Part shown: positions 26,751 to 39,733 of the stretch, one piece after another
How positions within the stretch are numbered: the stretch's first letter is position 1
Layout: every line of letters starts with the position of its first letter
DNA from: Hydrogenophilales bacterium
GTDB lineage: Bacteria > Pseudomonadota > Gammaproteobacteria > Burkholderiales > Thiobacillaceae
Assembly: GCA_016195805.1 (NCBI GenBank)
Contig: JACPYT010000003.1
Coordinates: 124,001-188,000 of the forward strand
Reading direction: 5' to 3'
DNA: 64,000 nt
Translations under genes and position numbers: made by a program
Notes under the pieces: generated by a model
Told to the model about the DNA's origin: nothing
Databases searched by the model: none
What the model saw: the letters and a program-made list of their open reading frames with translations, nothing else

Positions 26751-28030
26751 AGGCCCCCTCGCTCAGGCGCAGCGTGGCACTGACCTTCGCTGCCTGGATC
26801 GTGATCTTCCAGATCGTGGTGTTCTGCCTGTCGGCCTGGTGGGTCGCGTGGCCCCTGCTGCGCATGGCGTCGAACGACTTCGCCGCGCTGATCGTGCTGT
26901 CCGCACAAACCTGGGTCGAACTGCCGCCCGGGCGCCGCGGTGCCCTGGAAGCAGCCCTGTCCGCCGAACACGGCCTGCAGCGGGTCGAAGCGCGCCCCCC
27001 TCTCGGCGAGGGCATGAGTTATCTCCCCTTCGTCCGCCTGCTGCAGGACCGGCTCGGCACGCTGACCGGCCATCCCGCCCGCGTGGCATGGGATTCGTCA
27101 CGACAGCGTTATCTGGCCGACATCGAACTGGACAGCGGGCACCTGCGCTTTGCCTTCTCGCGCGAACGCATCGGCACCAATCCGCCGCTGGCGATTCTTG
27201 CCACCCTGCTCGCCAGCCTCGCGCTCGCATTGCTGGTCTCCCAACGGGTATCGCGCCGGCTGGCGCGGCCGCTGATCCGGCTGGAGAACGCCGTTCAGGC
27301 CGTGGGGCGCGGCGAAACGCCGGCCCTTCCGGTCGCCAATGGCGTGCGCGAACTGGACGGCCTGAGCCGCGAATTCAACGACATGGCGCGGCAGGTGCAG
27401 GCCCATGCGCAGACCCGCACCACCCTGTTGGCAGGTGTATCGCATGACCTGCGCAGCCCGATCACGCGACTGCGCATGGCGCTGGAACTGGCACGCGCGC
27501 AACCCGATCCGACGCTGTTCGACAACATGGAACGCTATCTGGCGCAGATGGATCGCCTGATCGGCGATTTCATCGACTATGGCCGCGGCACCAGCCTGCG
27601 CCCGCCGCAAGCGCTGGAACTGGTTCCCTGGCTCTCGCGCTTGGCCAGCGAGCACCAGGCCGGGTTCACGCCGTACGACGAGATCGTCGTCCCGACCGAG
27701 CCGGCGGCGCTCGAGCGCGTCCTCGTCAATCTGCTGGAAAATGCGCGCCGCCATGCGCCTGATTGCCCGCCGCAACTCGCATGTAACCGCGACCGGGACG
27801 GCGTGCACATCGACGTGCTGGATCGCGGCCCCGGCATCCCGCCGGATCACCTCGACAAGATTTTTGATCCGTTCTACCGCGTCGATCCTGCGCGCCAGAC
27901 GCCAGGCAGCGGACTAGGGCTCGCCATCGTGCGCGAGATCTGCCGTTCGCATGCGTGGCGCATCCAGCTCGGCAATCGCCCCGGCGGCGGACTTCAGGCA
28001 CGGCTCACCCTGCCCGCCTCGCCTGCCTAG
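26747..28030 (+). CDS. Sensor histidine kinase
   Basis: TM, HAMP, GVSHDLRSPITRLRMALE H-box, LLENARRHA N-box, DRGPGIPPDHLDKIFDPFYR, GSGLGLAIV. Confidence 0.95.
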   Translation: MKAPSLRRSVALTFAAWIVIFQIVVFCLSAWWVAWPLLRMASNDFAALIVLSAQTWVELPPGRRGALEAALSAEHGLQRVEARPPLGEGMSYLPFVRLLQDRLGTLTGHPARVAWDSSRQRYLADIELDSGHLRFAFSRERIGTNPPLAILATLLASLALALLVSQRVSRRLARPLIRLENAVQAVGRGETPALPVANGVRELDGLSREFNDMARQVQAHAQTRTTLLAGVSHDLRSPITRLRMALELARAQPDPTLFDNMERYLAQMDRLIGDFIDYGRGTSLRPPQALELVPWLSRLASEHQAGFTPYDEIVVPTEPAALERVLVNLLENARRHAPDCPPQLACNRDRDGVHIDVLDRGPGIPPDHLDKIFDPFYRVDPARQTPGSGLGLAIVREICRSHAWRIQLGNRPGGGLQARLTLPASPA

Positions 28031-28038
28031 CGCACCGC

Positions 28039-30312
28039 TCAGGCAAGGCAGGTGCGCGACCGCAAGACCCTCGCCGCCGCCACCATGTTGGCGAGTGCCG
28101 TTTCGGTCTCCGCCCATCCGCGCGTTTTCAGTCCGCAGTCGGGGTTGACCCAGAGCTGGTCAGGCGCGATCACCTGAGAAGCCTTTTCCAGCAGGCGCGT
28201 CATGTCTGCCGTATCGGGAATGCGCGGGCTGTGGATGTCATACACCCCGGGGCCGATCTCGTTGGGATAGCTGAAATCCCCAAAGCCGCGCAACAGCTCC
28301 ATGTCCGAGCGGCTGGTCTCGATGGTGATGACGTCGGCGTCCATCGCCGCAATCGCGGACAGGATGTCGTTGAACTCCGAATAGCACATGTGGGTGTGGA
28401 TTTGCGTCGCGTCGTTCACCCCCGATGCGCTGATGCGGAAGGCGCGGCTCGCCCAGTCGAGATAGGCCGGCCAGTCGGTTTTCCTGAGCGGCAGGCCTTC
28501 ACGGTAGGCCGGCTCGTCGATCTGGATGATGCCGATGCCGGCCGCCTCGAGATCGACCACTTCGTCGCGGATCGCCAGCGCAATCTGCAGGGCGGTGGTG
28601 GCGCGGGGCTGATCGTCGCGCACGAACGACCACTGCAGCATCGTCATGGGACCGGTCAGCATGCCCTTCATCGGTTTACGGGTCAGCGACTGCGCATAGC
28701 GCGTCCATCCCACCGTCATCGGCAGCGGGCGCGACACGTCGCCGTAGATGATCGGCGGCTTCACGCAGCGGCTGCCGTAGGACTGTACCCATCCGTTCTG
28801 CGAGAACGCGAAGCCGGCCAGCTGTTCGCCGAAGTATTCGACCATGTCGTTGCGCTCGGCTTCTCCGTGCACCAGGACGTCGAGCCCCAGCGCTTCCTGT
28901 CTTTCGACGGCATGGCCGATCTCGCGCTGCATGGCGGCGGTGTAATCGGCTTCGCTGAGTTCCCCCTTCCGGAAACGGGCGCGGGCACTGCGGATATCCG
29001 ATGTCTGCGGGAACGAACCGATGGTCGTGGTGGGGAAGGCCGGCAGCCTGAAACGTGCACGCTGCGTGGCCTGGCGAATCGTGAACGGGCTGTTGCGCGC
29101 ATCGTGCAGGGACGTGAGGGCGGCCAGCCGCGCAGCGATCGCCGCATCGTGCACCCGTTTCGACTGGCGGCGCGAGGCCAGCGCCTGCGCATTGCCGGCC
29201 AGCCCGGCTGCCACCGCCTGGCGGCCGGCGTTGAATGCGGCCTTGAGCGTGGCGAGTGCGGCGATCTTTTCCTCGGCGTACGCCAGCCAGCTCTTGATTT
29301 CCGCGTCGAGCTTGGTTTCGTTCGCGAGGCTCACCGGCACGTGCAGCAGCGAGCACGATGGCGCGAGCCACAGGCGGTCTCCCAGGCGCTGATGCAGGCC
29401 TTCGAAGCGGTCGAACACGGCGGCCAGATCGGTCTTCCAGATGTTGCGGCCGTCGATCACGCCCGCCGAGAGTATCTTGGTCGCGGGCAGCCAGTCGATT
29501 ACCTGCGACAGCTCGTCGCCGCCGCGCACGCAGTCGACGTGCACTCCGGCCACCGGCAGCTTCAGCGCCACCAGCAGGTTCTCGCGCAACGGCCCGAAAT
29601 AGCTGGCAAGCAGGAGCTTGACGCCAGCGCCGTTGAGGGCGTGGTAGGCGCGCTCGAACGCCGACCGCCACGCGGCGGGCAGATCGAGCGCGAGAATCGG
29701 CTCGTCGACCTGCACCCATTGCACCCCCTGCGCTTTCAGGCGCGCCAGAATCTGCGCATAGACCGGCAGCAGCCGGTCGAGCAGATCGAGGCGGTCGAAG
29801 CCCGCCGTTTTTTCCTTGCCCAGCCACAGGAAGGTGAGCGGACCGATCAGCACCGGCTTGGCTTCGAAGCCGGCCGTCTGCGCCTCGGCCACCTCGTCGA
29901 ACAGCCAGCCCGTGCCGAGCGAAAACTGCGTGTCCGGTTTGAATTCGGGCACCAGATAATGGTAGTTGGTATCGAACCACTTGGTCATTTCCATCGCATG
30001 GCACGCATCATTGCCGCGCGCCAGCTGGAAATATTCCGGCAGGCCGATCGCCGCGCCAAAGCCGAAGCGTTCGGGCGCACAGCCCAACAGCGCGACGTGG
30101 TTCAGCATCTGGTCGTAGAACGCGAAATCCCCCACCGTCACAAAGTCGAGCCCGGCCGCATGCTGCCGCCGCCAATTGGCCTGGCGAATGCCACTGGCCA
30201 CATCCCTCACTGCGGCTTCGTCGATTTCGCCGCGCCAGTAGGATTCCTGCGCAAATTTCAGTTCGCGATTCGGGCCGATGCGCGGAACGCCCAATACGTG
30301 TGCCAGTGCCAT
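28039..30312 (-). CDS. metE: Cobalamin-independent methionine synthase
   Basis: MetE-length protein; [55 protein letters not shown]. Confidence 0.97.
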   Translation of the reverse strand: MALAHVLGVPRIGPNRELKFAQESYWRGEIDEAAVRDVASGIRQANWRRQHAAGLDFVTVGDFAFYDQMLNHVALLGCAPERFGFGAAIGLPEYFQLARGNDACHAMEMTKWFDTNYHYLVPEFKPDTQFSLGTGWLFDEVAEAQTAGFEAKPVLIGPLTFLWLGKEKTAGFDRLDLLDRLLPVYAQILARLKAQGVQWVQVDEPILALDLPAAWRSAFERAYHALNGAGVKLLLASYFGPLRENLLVALKLPVAGVHVDCVRGGDELSQVIDWLPATKILSAGVIDGRNIWKTDLAAVFDRFEGLHQRLGDRLWLAPSCSLLHVPVSLANETKLDAEIKSWLAYAEEKIAALATLKAAFNAGRQAVAAGLAGNAQALASRRQSKRVHDAAIAARLAALTSLHDARNSPFTIRQATQRARFRLPAFPTTTIGSFPQTSDIRSARARFRKGELSEADYTAAMQREIGHAVERQEALGLDVLVHGEAERNDMVEYFGEQLAGFAFSQNGWVQSYGSRCVKPPIIYGDVSRPLPMTVGWTRYAQSLTRKPMKGMLTGPMTMLQWSFVRDDQPRATTALQIALAIRDEVVDLEAAGIGIIQIDEPAYREGLPLRKTDWPAYLDWASRAFRISASGVNDATQIHTHMCYSEFNDILSAIAAMDADVITIETSRSDMELLRGFGDFSYPNEIGPGVYDIHSPRIPDTADMTRLLEKASQVIAPDQLWVNPDCGLKTRGWAETETALANMVAAARVLRSRTCLA

Positions 30313-30392
30313 GTGCGTGCTCCCAATGAATGATGGACGCCATGATGCCGATGCGGATAACATGAAGCAAACGCATATTTCTAATTAACTTA

Positions 30393-31328
30393 ATGAACGT
30401 TTCTCATGTTGAACTGCGCCACCTGCGGCTGCTGCAGGCCGTGACGGAGGCGGGCGCGCTGACTGCCGCCGCCGAACGCCTGCATCTCACGCAGTCGGCG
30501 GTGTCGCATCAGTTGAAAGCGCTGGAGGACGCGTTGGGGCTGCCGCTGGTCGAGCGTACTGCGCGCCCACTGCAGCTCACTGTCGGCGGCCGGCGCCTGT
30601 TGGCGCTGGCGCACGCTGCGCTGCCACAGGTGGACGCCGCATTGCGTGATCTGGCCAAGCTGAAGGACGGCGACGCCGGCGAGTTGCGCATCGCGGTGGA
30701 ATGCCACACCTGCTATGACTGGCTAATGCCAGCGATGGACAGTTACCGCGACGTGTGGCCGGGAGTGGAGCTCGACCTGCTGGGTGGGTTCCACGCCGAC
30801 CCGGTGGGGCTGCTGCTGGATGCGCGCGCCGACCTCGTCATCACCTCCGAGGCCGCGCCGCGCGCGGGCATCGTGCATGCGCCGCTGTTCGGCTTCGAGA
30901 TGCTGGCCCTGCTGCCGCCAGGCCATCCGCTCGCCGCCAAAAAATGGCTGCTCCCGGCCGACTTTTCCGAGCACACGCTGATCACCTACCCGGTACCGGA
31001 AGACCGCCTCGACCTGATCCGCCGCGTGCTCGCCCCGGCCGGGATCAGGCCGGTGCGCCGCGAAGCGCAATTGACGGTGGCCATCCTGCAGCTCGTCGCC
31101 AGCCGCCGTGGGCTGGCCGCGCTGCCCGCGTGGGCGGTCGCCCCCTATCTCGAACGCGGCTACGTCGTCGCAAGCAGCATCGGCAAACACGGCCTGTGGG
31201 CCGAACTGTATGCCGCGGTACGCGAAACCGATGCCGCGCGCGCCTACGTGGCCGACTTCATCGAAACCGTGAAGCGCGACAGCTTTGCCCGGCTGCCCGG
31301 CATCCGGCCGGCCATTACTCCACCCTGA
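30393..31328 (+). CDS. metR: LysR-family regulator MetR
   Basis: LTTR HTH (GALTAAAERLHLTQSAVSHQLKALE); divergent from metE. Confidence 0.92.
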   Translation: MNVSHVELRHLRLLQAVTEAGALTAAAERLHLTQSAVSHQLKALEDALGLPLVERTARPLQLTVGGRRLLALAHAALPQVDAALRDLAKLKDGDAGELRIAVECHTCYDWLMPAMDSYRDVWPGVELDLLGGFHADPVGLLLDARADLVITSEAAPRAGIVHAPLFGFEMLALLPPGHPLAAKKWLLPADFSEHTLITYPVPEDRLDLIRRVLAPAGIRPVRREAQLTVAILQLVASRRGLAALPAWAVAPYLERGYVVASSIGKHGLWAELYAAVRETDAARAYVADFIETVKRDSFARLPGIRPAITPP

Positions 31329-31352
31329 AGCCGCGCGGCTGGCGATACGGGA

Positions 31353-31718
31353 TCAGAGCTCGGAAAACAGGTAGGCCAGCAGCGCAAAACCGAGCACCAC
31401 CACCGACAGGTTCATCGCAATCCCCGACCAAGTGCAGTAGCGTTCGGGAATTTCGATCGGCTTCAGTGTTCGCAGCACACGCCGGAACTGCACGATGGAA
31501 AATCCGATGACCCACAGGGCCAGCATGATGAACGCGATGCCGATCCAGAACGACGTGTCGCGTCCGACATGCCCCGGCGTCTGCCGCAGCACGTGCAGAA
31601 ACAGGCCGAAGCGTTCGAGCACGAAGCCGAAGGCCATCAGGGTGAGGCCGGTGCGGTTCCACGCCATCAGCGTGCGTTCGGCGGCGAAAAAGACGCGCGG
31701 GTCATTGAGATCGGACAT
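31353..31718 (-). CDS. DUF202/YidH-like membrane protein
   Basis: FFAAERTLMAWNRTGLTLMAFGFVLERFG; 3 TM; ATGA overlap with oxyR. Confidence 0.85.
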   Translation of the reverse strand: MSDLNDPRVFFAAERTLMAWNRTGLTLMAFGFVLERFGLFLHVLRQTPGHVGRDTSFWIGIAFIMLALWVIGFSIVQFRRVLRTLKPIEIPERYCTWSGIAMNLSVVVLGFALLAYLFSEL

Positions 31719-32623
31719 CAGGCTGGCTCCACTTCGGTGGGTAATGTGGCCTTGAGCGTGGCGGCGAGGCGCTCGAAGGTTTCTGGAAACGGTGCACGTT
31801 TGCGCCACACCAGGCCGATGGTTCGCCCGGGCGCAGGTTTTTTGAATGGGCGGATTTCCACGCTTTTCTTGCTGACACGTGGCGCTGCATCCACCGCCAA
31901 CGCCGGCAGCAGCGTCAGCCCCAGTCCCATGCCCACCATCTGCCGCAGGGTTTCCAGGCTGGTTGCACGCACTTCCTCGCGGCCCGCAGTGCCTGCACCG
32001 CACACATCGAGCGCCTGGTCACGCAGGCAGTGTCCCTCGTCGAGCAGCAGGAGTTTCTCGTCCATGATATCGGACACTTTCAGCGTATCGCGTTTTGCAA
32101 GCGCATGCCCGGCGGGCAGCGCGGCATAGAACGGCTCGTAGAACAGTGGTTCGACGCGCAGGGCCTCGTCGGTAACGGGCAGCGCCAGCAGGCCGGCGTC
32201 GAGCCTGCCGTCGACCAGATGCTCCAGGATTTGCGGCGTCATCTCCTCGCGCAGCAAGAGGCGCAGGCCGGGATGTTTCTTGTGCACCAGGGTCAGGGCG
32301 TGCGGCAGGTAGTAGGGCCCCAGCGTGGGGATGACGCCAAGGTGCAGCGTGCGCGCCATCGGATCCTGCGCGTGCTTGGCGAGCTCGCGGATGCGATCGG
32401 ACTCCTCGACGATGTTGCGCGCTGCCTGCAGGATCTCACGGCCGATCGGTGTGGGGGTGACGCGCTTGAGGCTGCGATCGAACAGCGTTACGCCGAGGAA
32501 GTCTTCCAGCTTCTTGATCTGCGTCGACAGCGTCGACTGGGTGATGAAGCAGGCTTCGGCGGCACGGCCGAAGTGGCCGTGGTCGGCCAGCGCGACGAGA
32601 TATTTCAGCTCCTGCAGGGTCAT
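31718..32623 (-). CDS. oxyR: OxyR-like LysR-family peroxide regulator
   Basis: MTLQELKYLVALADHGHFGRAAEACFITQSTLSTQIKKLE; LLLLDEGHCLRDQALDVCG contains OxyR-type redox Cys; divergent from katG. Confidence 0.92.
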   Translation of the reverse strand: MTLQELKYLVALADHGHFGRAAEACFITQSTLSTQIKKLEDFLGVTLFDRSLKRVTPTPIGREILQAARNIVEESDRIRELAKHAQDPMARTLHLGVIPTLGPYYLPHALTLVHKKHPGLRLLLREEMTPQILEHLVDGRLDAGLLALPVTDEALRVEPLFYEPFYAALPAGHALAKRDTLKVSDIMDEKLLLLDEGHCLRDQALDVCGAGTAGREEVRATSLETLRQMVGMGLGLTLLPALAVDAAPRVSKKSVEIRPFKKPAPGRTIGLVWRKRAPFPETFERLAATLKATLPTEVEPA

Positions 32624-32733
32624 GCCAACTCGTTCGATTTCATCAATGAAACCATTCTAGACTATTCATGAGACAGATTTACATTCGTGGCCTTAAATGC
32701 AGTTACTCCGCTGTTGGAGCGAGACATCGATAG

Positions 32734-34923
<2,190 letters not shown>

Positions 34924-35006
34924 TCACAAGCGAAGCTTCCGCAGGCCGATTTCAACGGCCTGCCGTGGTGCCCGGATGTGCCCTACGTCTTGGCAGCGAA
35001 TGCCGC

Positions 35007-36731
35007 TCAGCGCAGTTTTTCCCGGAATGTCTCCTCCTCGATCAAGCTGCGATTGGGCTTGAGCAAGTCTCGGAGCGATACGGTGCCGACCAGACGCAAG
35101 CTGGCCAGGTCTTTGACCACGGGCAGACATCCTATTTCGAGCTGGGCCATGCGCCCTGCGGCAAGGCGCGCGGTCGCTCCGGGCAGGAGCATGTGTTCGG
35201 GATGAAGCGGGCTGAGCACATCAATGCACCGTGCCGCAGAGCATTCGTATTTGCGCAGCGTCGGGTAATCGAGCATCCCCAGCACGCGTCCTTCGCTGGT
35301 CACGGGATAGGCCCGATACGGGTCGTGGTCGCCGTAGTAGCGTGACAGGGCGTCCGCTACCGGCATGGCTCCGTCGATGGCGATCACATCCGGGCTCATC
35401 AGGTCGCTCACGTGTTGCCGTTCCAACGGGTCGACGCCATATTCGCGGAAGATGTGCAGGCCCCGACGGGCGATCTTCTCGGTCATGATCGAACGCTTCA
35501 TCGTCAGCGTGGTCAAGCCGTAGGCTACGGCGGTGGTCAGCATCACGGGCAGCAGCGCCTCGCTGTCGTGCGTCAGGCCGAATGCGAAAATGATGGCGGT
35601 GAGCGGCGTACCGAGCGTGCTGCCCAATACGCCTGCCATGCACACCAGCGCCCACAGGCCGGGCGACCCGCCCGGCAGATAGGGCGCCAGCAGGGTACCC
35701 AGGCCGGCACCCAGCATCAGCAATGGCGCGAGCACGCCGCCCGAAGTGCCCGAGCCGAGCGCAATGACCCAGATCATTGCCTTCACCGTGAGCAGCGCGA
35801 TGGCGGCCGTGACGAGCAAATGGCCGTTGAGCAGATCGCCGATGACGTCATAACCCATGCCCAGCGCGCGGGGTTCGAGATAGCCCCCTATCCCTACGAT
35901 CAGACCGCCGATCGCGGGCCACCACATCCAGTGCACGGGGAGCGTGTGGAAATAATCTTCGGCCTTGTAGAGCGACAGGGTCAGCAGCGCGGCCAGCGCG
36001 CCGCACAACACCCCCGCAACCACGCACGAGACGAATGCAACCGCCGTAACAGGCTCGGTGTGCAAGGGAAAAAGCGGGCCCGGCTCAAATGCGAGGTTGC
36101 GCAGGAAACCGGCCACGGCGCAGGCAAGCGCCACCGGCAGCAAGCTGCGCGGACGCAATTCGAACAGCAGGAGCTCGACAGCCAGAAGGAGCGCCGCGAC
36201 AGGCGTTGCGAAGATGGCCGTCATGCCTGCGCATGCGCCGGCGACCAGCAGGGTTTTGCGTTCGGCGGCAGTGAGATGCAGGTATTGCGCGAGGAGGGAT
36301 CCCAGCGACCCGCCTGTCATGATGATCGGCCCCTCGGCTCCGAACGGGCCGCCGCTGCCGATGACGATTCCCGACGAGACCGGTTTGAGTATGGCCACCC
36401 GCGCAGACATCCGGCTCTTGCCGAACAGAATGGATTCCATGGCCTCCGGAATACCGTGCCCGCGGATCTTTTCGCTACCGTAGCGTGCCATGAGGCCTAC
36501 CAGCATCCCCCCTATCGCCGGCACCAGAACAACCCCCATCCCCAGCGCATTCTGCGCGGGCGAGGCAGCGGTCAGAGAGAAGCGCTGGTAAAAGAACACG
36601 TTGGTAAAAAAATGGATCAGCGCCAGCAAGGCCGCGGCAGCAAGCGTGCTGACGACGCCGACGAGTAATGCAACGCCCGACACCGCCAGCAAGCGCCGGT
36701 CCACCGAATAGTCTCTCTTGGTGTGCGTCAC
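35007..36731 (-). CDS. ClC-family chloride channel with C-terminal CBS pair
   Basis: GSGGPFGAEGPIIMTGG, GSGTSGGVLAPLLMLGAGLG; CBS region VSDLMSPDVIAIDG. Confidence 0.93.
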   Translation of the reverse strand: MTHTKRDYSVDRRLLAVSGVALLVGVVSTLAAAALLALIHFFTNVFFYQRFSLTAASPAQNALGMGVVLVPAIGGMLVGLMARYGSEKIRGHGIPEAMESILFGKSRMSARVAILKPVSSGIVIGSGGPFGAEGPIIMTGGSLGSLLAQYLHLTAAERKTLLVAGACAGMTAIFATPVAALLLAVELLLFELRPRSLLPVALACAVAGFLRNLAFEPGPLFPLHTEPVTAVAFVSCVVAGVLCGALAALLTLSLYKAEDYFHTLPVHWMWWPAIGGLIVGIGGYLEPRALGMGYDVIGDLLNGHLLVTAAIALLTVKAMIWVIALGSGTSGGVLAPLLMLGAGLGTLLAPYLPGGSPGLWALVCMAGVLGSTLGTPLTAIIFAFGLTHDSEALLPVMLTTAVAYGLTTLTMKRSIMTEKIARRGLHIFREYGVDPLERQHVSDLMSPDVIAIDGAMPVADALSRYYGDHDPYRAYPVTSEGRVLGMLDYPTLRKYECSAARCIDVLSPLHPEHMLLPGATARLAAGRMAQLEIGCLPVVKDLASLRLVGTVSLRDLLKPNRSLIEEETFREKLR

Positions 36732-37056
36732 AAGTTTTTCCTAAGCTTCATATGGCCTTGCCCTGAGGCCGCGATTGGTTTGAACGGGAATAAAAATAAA
36801 CGCCGGTTGTGAGCCTCATCCGCACTGGCGGAGGCACGACACACGGACGCTGACCGGCCAGCCAGAACACCCCAGGTAGGCGCCTCGCGTCAGCGCCTCC
36901 CGATGAAGATGAAATCGAACCCGGCGAAATCAGCCGGGTCGGGTCGCCAGTTCTGCCTGCTCCAGACAGGGGGATTGATGCTGGCGCCCTGTTATCTGCC
37001 GGGACAAGTCGGTGAGGAAAGCCGACTAGCCGGGCAGAATCGAAGGGACCACCGCA

Positions 37057-37788
37057 CTAGCCCGCAGATTGGCTCACTGGCGCACCGGCCGGCACTGCCG
37101 CTTCGCGAGCAGGATGCTGATGATGGCCCAGCGCCAGCGCATAAATCCGCTGCAGATCGTCCTCGCTGATGTCGACGAAGGTATCGATCTGGCTCAACGC
37201 GTACACCAGGTCGCTATGCGGGATCATGGCTTTCTCTTGCGCACCCTGATGCGCCGGGTCAGGCGCCACGGCGACCGTCTTGCGGTGCCAGATCTGCGGA
37301 TAGCGGCGCCAGGCGAACGGGTAGTTGAACACCACCGCCACCACCAATATGACCAATGTATTGATGAGGATGGGCGCGACTACAAACCCATAACCCAGCG
37401 CATGCACGGTTTCGCCGCCGACTACGGCTGTCAGCGCGGTGGCGCCGCCGGGCGGATGCAGGCAGCGCAGGCTGTACATCGCGGCAATCGACAATGCGAC
37501 AGCTACCGATGCCGCCAGCATCGGTTCGTTGCCAAGCCAGTGCTGGCTGGCGACGCCGGCCAGCGCCGACACCACATGCCCGCCCAACACCGACCAGGGC
37601 TGCGACATCGCACCATGGGGAGCGGCAAACAACAGCACGGCCGAGGATCCCATCGAGCTTGCGACCAGTACGGCGACCTGACTGCCTAGCAGGAGATGGC
37701 TGACCCACCACACTGCGAGGATGCCGAGCAGCCCACCCGCAGCCGAGAGCCAGTGTTCACGTTCCGAAACGGTATATGCAATTTTCAT
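37057..37788 (-). CDS. HPP family integral membrane protein
   Basis: SSMGSSAVLLFAAPHGAMSQPWSVLGGHVVSA and LRCLHPPGGATALTAVVGG. Confidence 0.88.
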   Translation of the reverse strand: MKIAYTVSEREHWLSAAGGLLGILAVWWVSHLLLGSQVAVLVASSMGSSAVLLFAAPHGAMSQPWSVLGGHVVSALAGVASQHWLGNEPMLAASVAVALSIAAMYSLRCLHPPGGATALTAVVGGETVHALGYGFVVAPILINTLVILVVAVVFNYPFAWRRYPQIWHRKTVAVAPDPAHQGAQEKAMIPHSDLVYALSQIDTFVDISEDDLQRIYALALGHHQHPAREAAVPAGAPVSQSAG

Positions 37789-37806
37789 TGTCTCAGGGTC
37801 CCCGGT

Positions 37807-38154
37807 TCAAACGTCGAGCATCAGTTTCAGCGGCTTGCGCATGCCGGCTATGCGGCAGGCCTGTTGGCCGTACCCATGCGGAAACAGGTCGTACAGCGCC
37901 TGCTTGGCAGCGCGCTTGTCTCCGTCCTGCTCAGCTAGATGCTGAATCACCCGGCGTGCCTCCGGCACGCTCTCGGTATCGCTGTACCAGACCCGAATGA
38001 AGTCGATCACCTGCCAGTGGGCCGGGGAAAGCACCAGGCCGTCTTCGTGTGCCAGCAGCGGTGCAAGCGCGTGACTCCAGTCGCCGGGATCGAGCAGATA
38101 GCCTTCGTTGTCACGCTCGGGCATCAGACTGTTCAGTTCGGCTCGGCAGTTCAT
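37807..38154 (-). CDS. DsrC/TusE-family protein without C-terminal Cys
   Basis: DPGDWSHALAPLLAHEDGLVLSPAHWQVIDFIRVWY and ALYDLFPHGYGQQACRIAGMRKP; ends LKLMLDV. Confidence 0.85.
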   Translation of the reverse strand: MNCRAELNSLMPERDNEGYLLDPGDWSHALAPLLAHEDGLVLSPAHWQVIDFIRVWYSDTESVPEARRVIQHLAEQDGDKRAAKQALYDLFPHGYGQQACRIAGMRKPLKLMLDV

Positions 38155-38231
38155 GGCAGGCTCCTTTTTTATGATGAGCCTAGTTTAGGGATCCCTTATA
38201 TATCCATCAAACGATAAATTTTGGTGTTTAA

Positions 38232-38248
38232 TATCGAAAAACTCGATA
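38232..38248. promoter_or_regulatory. LTTR-type dyad between DsrC-like and LysR genes
   Basis: TATCGA-AAAAC-TCGATA, 8 bp before ATG 38256. Confidence 0.5.
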
Positions 38249-38255
38249 CAAGATC

Positions 38256-39110
38256 ATGGACACCGAACTCGCCCGCACTTTCCTGATGGTGGCCGCCACC
38301 GGCAATTTCGTCGCCGCCGCCAGCCGCCTGCACGTCACGCAATCGACCGTGAGTGCACGCATCCACACGCTCGAGACCACGCTGGGCGCGCGCCTGTTCC
38401 AACGCGGACGCAACGGCGCCGAACTGACTGCATCGGGCAAACGCTTCCTGCGTCACGCCAAGAATCTGGTGCGGACCGTCGAACAGGCACACCACGATGT
38501 CGGCCTGCCGCAAGGCTTTCACGATGTGCTGACGCTGTCGGGCCGGATCGCCCTGTGGGAAGGTTTCCTGCCGCACTGGGTGGCCTGGATGCACGAGGCT
38601 GCGCCGGATGTGTCGCTGCGCCTGGAAATCGGCTTTGAACCCGACATCATGCAGGGCCTGATCGAAGGCACGGTGGACATCGGCGTGATGTACACGCCGA
38701 CCTCGCGTCCCGGTCTGGTCGTGGAGCTGCTGTTCGATGAAACCCTGCTGCTGGTGACCAGCGACCTTGCGCGCGGCTGGCCCGACGCAGGCTACATCCA
38801 CGTCGACTGGGGGCCGGAATTCCATGCCCAGTTCAGCGACCACCATCCCGACGCGCCGCCGCCCACGCTGGTTGCCAACATCGGCTGGCTGGGCGTGCAG
38901 CAACTCCTGACCTACGGCGGCAGCGGCTATTTTCCGCATCGTCTGGTGCGGCGCTATCTCGATGCCGGCCAGTTGTGGCACGTGCCGGACAGCCCGCAGT
39001 TCAGGCTGCCCGCCTACATGGTGTTCCCGCGCGACAGCGACAGCGGCACGCTCAAGAGCGCGCTTGATGGCTTGCGCACGCTGGCGGCGGAAGAGCAAAC
39101 GCGCGCCTGA
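38256..39110 (+). CDS. LysR-family transcriptional regulator
   Basis: N-terminal LTTR HTH (NFVAAASRLHVTQSTVSARIHTLE). Confidence 0.94.
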   Translation: MDTELARTFLMVAATGNFVAAASRLHVTQSTVSARIHTLETTLGARLFQRGRNGAELTASGKRFLRHAKNLVRTVEQAHHDVGLPQGFHDVLTLSGRIALWEGFLPHWVAWMHEAAPDVSLRLEIGFEPDIMQGLIEGTVDIGVMYTPTSRPGLVVELLFDETLLLVTSDLARGWPDAGYIHVDWGPEFHAQFSDHHPDAPPPTLVANIGWLGVQQLLTYGGSGYFPHRLVRRYLDAGQLWHVPDSPQFRLPAYMVFPRDSDSGTLKSALDGLRTLAAEEQTRA

Positions 39111-39128
39111 GCGGCGCGGTGCCCGGTT

Positions 39129-39731
39129 TCAGGGCTTGCGCGCCACCAGGTCGATCAGCGCCGACATGCCGTGATGGTGGCTGCCCTCGCGGATGACCGA
39201 TTCGTGTTCCGCCAGATGCAGGATGTCCCAGTCGCCGAACCAGTCGCGCAGTAATTCTGGCGTGTACATGTTGGCGGCATGGGGCGGCCCGCCGGTGCCG
39301 AATTCGACCTGCTTCGGCGTGTAGCCCTGCAACACCAGCAGCCCGCCCGGCTTCAGACAGCGGCGGATGCCTGCAGTGATGCGGTCGCGCTCGGGCGGCG
39401 GCGCGAACTGGATGAAAATGGCGGCCACCAGATCGTAGGCCGCTTCCGGCCAGTTCCAGTTCAGCACATCGGCCTGTTCGATTTCCAGCGCCACGCCACG
39501 CGATGCCGCCAGCTTGCGCGCCTTCTCCAGCGCCACCAACGACACGTCAACCGCATGCACGCTTGCGCCCTGCTCGGCCAGCCACACGCCATTGCGGCCT
39601 TCGCCGTCGGCGAGCGACAGCGCGCGCATGCCGGGGCGGATCAGTGCCGACTGGCTGGCCAGGAACACGTTCGGCGCTGTGCCGAAAATGTAGTCGTCAG
39701 TGGAATACCGCGCGTTCCAGAAGTCGGACAT
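39129..39731 (-). CDS. SAM-dependent methyltransferase, TehB-like
   Basis: MSDFWNARYSTDDYIFGTAPNVFL; ALSLADGEGRNGVWLAEQG motif I. Confidence 0.88.
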   Translation of the reverse strand: MSDFWNARYSTDDYIFGTAPNVFLASQSALIRPGMRALSLADGEGRNGVWLAEQGASVHAVDVSLVALEKARKLAASRGVALEIEQADVLNWNWPEAAYDLVAAIFIQFAPPPERDRITAGIRRCLKPGGLLVLQGYTPKQVEFGTGGPPHAANMYTPELLRDWFGDWDILHLAEHESVIREGSHHHGMSALIDLVARKP

Positions 39732-39733
39732 GA

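Noticed and set aside
27955-30333. 792-aa plus-strand ORF
   Set aside because: Antisense to metE, which has clear family motifs
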